Assembly: GCF_000285295.1 (NCBI RefSeq)
Contig: NZ_CADP01000001.1
Span: forward strand, 263,398 to 311,632
Source of the DNA: Komagataeibacter europaeus LMG 18890
Lineage (GTDB): Bacteria; Pseudomonadota; Alphaproteobacteria; Acetobacterales; Acetobacteraceae
Reading direction: 5' to 3'
DNA length: 48,235 bases
The notes under the pieces are model-generated. The model made no database searches, was not told the DNA's origin, and saw only the letters and a program-made list of their open reading frames with translations. Shown here in pieces: positions 45,118 through 48,235 of this stretch. A program made the position numbers and the translations under genes. Each line of letters starts with the position of its first letter. The first letter of the stretch is position 1.

Positions 45118-46062
45118 TTACATATCCAGCGTCAGGGACGGACTGCGGCTGCGTGAACAGCACAGGGCAATATGACCACCCTGTTCGTCTTCCGTCAGGA
45201 CCATGTCCCGGTGGTCCACTTCACCGGACAACAGCGGCACGACACAGGCCCCGCACATGCCCTGTTCGCATGACAGCGGCACGTCCACCCCCGCCGCAAG
45301 CAGGGCGGAGGCGATGCTCTGCCCCGCCGGGACGGCCACGGTCTGTCCCGATTGCGCCAGAACCACCTCAAACGGCTGATCCGACCGGGCATCGGACGTT
45401 TCCGTGGGCCGGAAATATTCGGTATGGATCTGATCCGTCCGCCATCCTGCCGCGACGGCATGGGCATAAACGGCATTCATGAATCCATCTGGCCCGCACA
45501 GCATGATGGCCGTATCGGCACATGGCGTACCCAGCGCATCGGGATACCCGTCTTTCAGGCTGGTACTGAAGCGGACCTGCGCTGCATAAGGGGGCGCGCG
45601 CAGCATGTCCCCAAACGGCGCGTGTTCGGGCGCGCGGGCGTAATAATAAAGCTGCCAGTCCGCGCCGTTACGCTGCAACCGCGCCATCATGGACAGCAGC
45701 GGGGTCACGCCAATTCCGCCTGCGACAAGAATGTAACGTCGTGCCCGTGGCAGGGGAAAGGCATTGCGGGGACTGGATATCTGCAGTTCCATACCCTGCC
45801 GGACCTGCGTGCACAGTGATTCCGACCCGCCACGGGAATCCGCTTCGCGCTTGATGCACAATTCATAGGCGGAGGGATCATCAGCCGATCCGCACAGGGA
45901 ATACTGCCGGATCAGGCCCGAAGGCGTCATGACATCAACATGTGCGCCGGGTTCAAAATCAGGCAGGGCGTCATCACCGGCGCGCGCAACCAGACGCAGG
46001 CGGACGCACCCGGCCCCTTCCGGCGCGACATCATCAACAAGAACGGGAAACAGGGAAGACAT
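45118..46062 (-). CDS. VanB/phthalate dioxygenase reductase-like ferredoxin oxidoreductase
   Basis: This 314-residue class IA reductase passes electrons from NAD(P)H through FMN to a 2Fe-2S centre and on to the partner Rieske oxygenase. The flavin motif RQYSLCGSADD is near residue 52, and the NAD-binding GGIGVTPLLSM near 112. LCGPDGFMNAV follows. The C-terminal plant-type ferredoxin domain has the four Cys in CEQGMCGACV near 268-276 and ALCC near the end. Order flavin-NAD-ferredoxin matches VanB. Its ATG is 14 bases after the oxygenase stop, so the two form one operon. The substrate is not fixed by sequence. Confidence 0.9.
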   Translation of the reverse strand: MSSLFPVLVDDVAPEGAGCVRLRLVARAGDDALPDFEPGAHVDVMTPSGLIRQYSLCGSADDPSAYELCIKREADSRGGSESLCTQVRQGMELQISSPRNAFPLPRARRYILVAGGIGVTPLLSMMARLQRNGADWQLYYYARAPEHAPFGDMLRAPPYAAQVRFSTSLKDGYPDALGTPCADTAIMLCGPDGFMNAVYAHAVAAGWRTDQIHTEYFRPTETSDARSDQPFEVVLAQSGQTVAVPAGQSIASALLAAGVDVPLSCEQGMCGACVVPLLSGEVDHRDMVLTEDEQGGHIALCCSRSRSPSLTLDM

Positions 46063-46076
46063 GGGCCATGTTTCCT

Positions 46077-47132
46077 TCAGGCCGTAAAGAACTGGCTCAG
46101 CCCCATCGTGCGCAGGGCACGGCGATAGGCGATCGAACTGCGGTCGGCCATCACGTGCGCCTCCAGCGTCGGGTCCAGTGGCAGGTTCTCCGGCTTCTGG
46201 GCTTCGACCAGCGCGCGATCTTCCTCGAACACTTTCAGGTTGAAATCGTACACATCCTGCAGCGGCAGGTCCCTGTCGAAGTTACGGCACATCGGTGCGA
46301 ACATGCGTGTCTGGCGGGCCGATACGGGTGACGCCGCATTCATGATGACAAGACGGCCGTTATCGGGAAAATGGATTTCCAGCGTCGCGGTAAAGGGTAC
46401 ATGCACCCGGAAATGCCGCAGCCATTCAAAACCCGGCCGCCCGCGATCGGATTTGCCGATGGGGTAGTTGCCGACGCTGCTGCGGTATTCGGCTTCGAAC
46501 CCATCCGGCGTGATGCGGGTCTTGTATGGTGGCACGACAGGGTTTTCAGGATCGGCAAAGGTATCGGTATGGACGAAGGCGAAATGCGCCACGTCAATGA
46601 ACCCTTCGACCTGCCTGCCTGCAAAACCGGCGATATCGATCCACGGGCAGTTGATCTGCTGGAAGGCCGGGTCATTCCAGTGTGGCATGGGGGGAATGGC
46701 GACCGCATCTCCCTCCGGCCGCAGGCAGGTCCAGATCAGGCCATAGCGTTCCACCGCCGGATAGGTGCGCAGGTTGAGCTTTGACGGAATGCCGCTGTCG
46801 GGATGGGCGGGCACCCTGACACACTTCCCCTGCCCGCCAAAACGGAACCCGTGATAGGCGCAGGCCACGGTCTGCCCGTCGCCCTTTCCCATGCTGAGCG
46901 GGACACCACGATGGGGACACAGGTCATCGGCAATGACAATATCCGCACCCGCCCGATAGACCACCAGCGGCGCATCCAGCAGGGTCACGCCCAGCGGCTG
47001 TTCGCCCAGTTCACGCACAAGCGCTACGGGATACCAGCACCGGGCGAGGATGTTCCAGTCATCCACGTCAAACGTCATGGTGCGGGGCAGGCTGTGGGTT
47101 GTGGCGGGACGGGTGCTGGCGGCGGTGGTCAC
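46077..47132 (-). CDS. VanA-like Rieske non-heme iron oxygenase
   Basis: This 351-residue oxygenase alpha subunit has a Rieske 2Fe-2S domain, with CPHRGVPL near residue 71 and CAYHGFRF near 91. The catalytic domain's iron motif is EGFIDVAHFAFVHTD near 177, giving two His ligands. The length and the absence of a beta subunit point to the VanA/phthalate type of monooxygenases or demethylases rather than naphthalene-type dioxygenases. With the reductase it may demethylate or hydroxylate an aromatic acid such as vanillate. A divergent LysR gene 118 bases away would have been the local regulator but is truncated. Confidence 0.9.
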   Translation of the reverse strand: MTTAASTRPATTHSLPRTMTFDVDDWNILARCWYPVALVRELGEQPLGVTLLDAPLVVYRAGADIVIADDLCPHRGVPLSMGKGDGQTVACAYHGFRFGGQGKCVRVPAHPDSGIPSKLNLRTYPAVERYGLIWTCLRPEGDAVAIPPMPHWNDPAFQQINCPWIDIAGFAGRQVEGFIDVAHFAFVHTDTFADPENPVVPPYKTRITPDGFEAEYRSSVGNYPIGKSDRGRPGFEWLRHFRVHVPFTATLEIHFPDNGRLVIMNAASPVSARQTRMFAPMCRNFDRDLPLQDVYDFNLKVFEEDRALVEAQKPENLPLDPTLEAHVMADRSSIAYRRALRTMGLSQFFTA

Positions 47133-47232
47133 GATCGGTTCTCCTGAACGGGCCGGGGCTGCCCGGCGGCTTTCAGAAAGATCATTTCACACGTGATGCG
47201 CTCTCAGATATATCATAATTGATCATTTTCCA

Positions 47233-47247
47233 TTCTCGAAATGAGAA
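47233..47247. promoter_or_regulatory. LysR-type operator candidate
   Basis: TTCTC-GAAAT-GAGAA is a 15-base perfect palindrome containing the T-N11-A pattern of LysR regulators. It lies between the divergent Rieske and LysR genes, three bases before the LysR ATG, where GAGAA may also act as ribosome site. Confidence 0.5.
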
Positions 47248-47250
47248 CGC

Positions 47251-47880
47251 ATGCAGCCTTTTTCCCGCTTTCTGGTCTATTTCCTGGCTGTCGCGCGCCA
47301 CCGGTCCATCCGCAGGGCGGCCGAGGAACTGCACATTGCGGGGTCCGCCATCAACCGGCACATCCTGCTGGGTGAAAAACAGCTGCAGACCCCGCTGTTC
47401 GAACGCCTGCCCACGGGCATGCGCCTGACGGCGGCGGGCGAACTGCTGTATGGCTGTGCGCGGCGCTGGGTCAGGGAGCTTGATGACCTGAGCCGCCAGA
47501 TTGATGACCTGAAGGGCATACGTCGCGGTCAGGTTGACCTGCTGGCGCCCGAGGCGCTGTCGCGCGCCTTCCTGCCCGAACTGGTCACACGCATGAAACA
47601 CAGCCATCCCGGCGTGGTGCTGAACCTGAACATCCGCGATAACCGGCGGATCCATCATGCCCTGCTATCTGGCGAGGGCGATCTTGCCCTTGTGCTGGAC
47701 CCTGAAGAGATGCGCGACCTCACGATCCTGCGGCGCATGTCCTTTCCGCTTGGTTTCATCTGCCGTCCCGACCATGCGCTGGCGCGGCATGCCGCTGTCC
47801 GGCTGACGCAATGCGCGGATTATCCCATGGTGGCGCCGGAACAGCCTCTCGCGCTTTCGGCTGTCTTCTCGCGGCTTATA
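47251..47880 (+). pseudogene. LysR-family regulator truncated by IS630-type element
   Basis: About 209 residues of a LysR regulator remain. The winged HTH is intact: FLAVARHRSIRRAAEELHIAGSAINRHILLGEKQLQTPLFERLPTGMRLTAAG. The effector domain begins near residue 90 (GQVDLLAPEALSRAFLPELV) and breaks after VAPEQPLALSAVFSRL, at a TA dinucleotide at 47879-47880. The frame then runs eight codons into IS DNA before stopping. Full-length family members have about 300 residues, so roughly the last 90 are lost, including part of the effector pocket. It is divergent from the Rieske oxygenase operon and likely controlled it. The truncated protein may still bind DNA but should not sense ligand normally. 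Confidence 0.85.
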
Positions 47881-48235
47881 CCAACCGTTGATTGCTATAA
47901 CCCATGAGCCCAATTGCGCAGTCCGATTGACATGATGCGCCATGGTTGATTGACGAGCTGGTTCCAGGCATGGCAGGCGATATCAACGATATCGTCATAG
48001 GTTCTGAAGATCCTGTTTGAGAGCCATGTATTGCGCAGGAACTGCCAGAGATTTTCCACCGGGTTCAGTTCAGGAGCCCGGGGAGGCAGCGGGAGAATGG
48101 TGATATTGTAGGGAACATCCAGCTTCTGACTGGTATGCCATGCGGCCTGATCCACAATGAGGACGGCGTGAGCGCCCTGCGCGACCGTGCGTGAAATCTC
48201 CGCGAGATGGAGCTGCATGCCGTGCAGGTTGCAGA
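47881..48235 (-). mobile_element. IS630-family insertion sequence, right part off the window
   Basis: The element begins after TA at 47879-47880, which fits IS630 target choice. It carries a transposase on the minus strand and continues past the right edge. Its other end and the TA duplication cannot be seen. Confidence 0.78.
47895..48235 (-). CDS. IS630-family transposase, C-terminal part
   Basis: The frame is open to the window edge; the visible 113 residues are the C-terminal catalytic part. The second catalytic Asp is in VLIVDQAAWHTS, and the block PPRAPELNPVENLWQFLRN carries the final acidic residue of the DDE triad, typical of IS630/Tc1-type enzymes. The tail HAWNQLVNQPWRIMSIGLRNW is usual for IS630 copies in acetic acid bacteria. 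An ATG at 48218 is internal; CNLHG precedes it in frame, so the true start lies outside. It inserted into the LysR gene in opposite orientation. Confidence 0.88.
   Translation of the reverse strand, partial: CNLHGMQLHLAEISRTVAQGAHAVLIVDQAAWHTSQKLDVPYNITILPLPPRAPELNPVENLWQFLRNTWLSNRIFRTYDDIVDIACHAWNQLVNQPWRIMSIGLRNWAHGL

Overview
The window looks like chromosomal DNA of an acetic acid bacterium, most probably Komagataeibacter (Acetobacteraceae). The main reason is a type II cellulose synthase locus in the order bcsAB (fused), bcsX, bcsY, bcsC and an ORF569-type gene, which is characteristic of that genus. A three-subunit membrane sugar or polyol dehydrogenase, a squalene-hopene cyclase and high-GC coding with short spacers fit the same assignment. 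I made no database search, so species is not assigned.

Layout. 551-4201 (minus): small, flavin (GMC) and triheme cytochrome c subunits of a periplasmic dehydrogenase. 4813-9795: glycerophosphodiesterase, a cupredoxin/FTR1 iron-uptake pair, and a divergent flavohemoglobin-DUF488 pair behind two NsrR-like operators, then a glutathione transferase. 9888-11510: ABC-F ATPase. 11525-18502: a copper-resistance block with CopA P-type ATPase, CsoR repressor, a His/Met/Cys-rich exported protein, PcoA-type multicopper oxidase and CopB. Similar CsoR-like operators precede both copper transcription units. 18706-30951 (minus): cellulose synthase operon II. 31607-37048 (plus): two tandem TetR regulators, a GPH-type sugar symporter and a TonB-dependent receptor. 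37102-40325 (minus): tetR, a DUF3311-like gene, a sodium:solute symporter and an adenosine-deaminase-family gene, a tightly coupled operon with ATGA overlaps at its first two junctions. 40580-44933 (minus): squalene-hopene cyclase, TetR and a DHA2 drug exporter. 45118-47132 (minus): a VanB-like reductase and a VanA-like Rieske oxygenase, with a divergent LysR gene cut by an IS630-type element that runs off the right end.

The main observation is decay in regulators and in the second cellulose operon. bcsAB2 has an in-frame amber codon at codon 96, bcsC2 has a frameshift near 22,320, the second TetR gene has a defective or non-ATG start, and the LysR gene is truncated. The acyl-tailoring genes bcsX and bcsY and the ORF569 gene remain open. 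Several intergenic gaps carry copies of a dispersed palindromic repeat with the core AAAAAGCTTCACCAGAAA.

Functions are assigned from motifs and neighbourhood read by eye. Operators are pattern matches, not tested sites.
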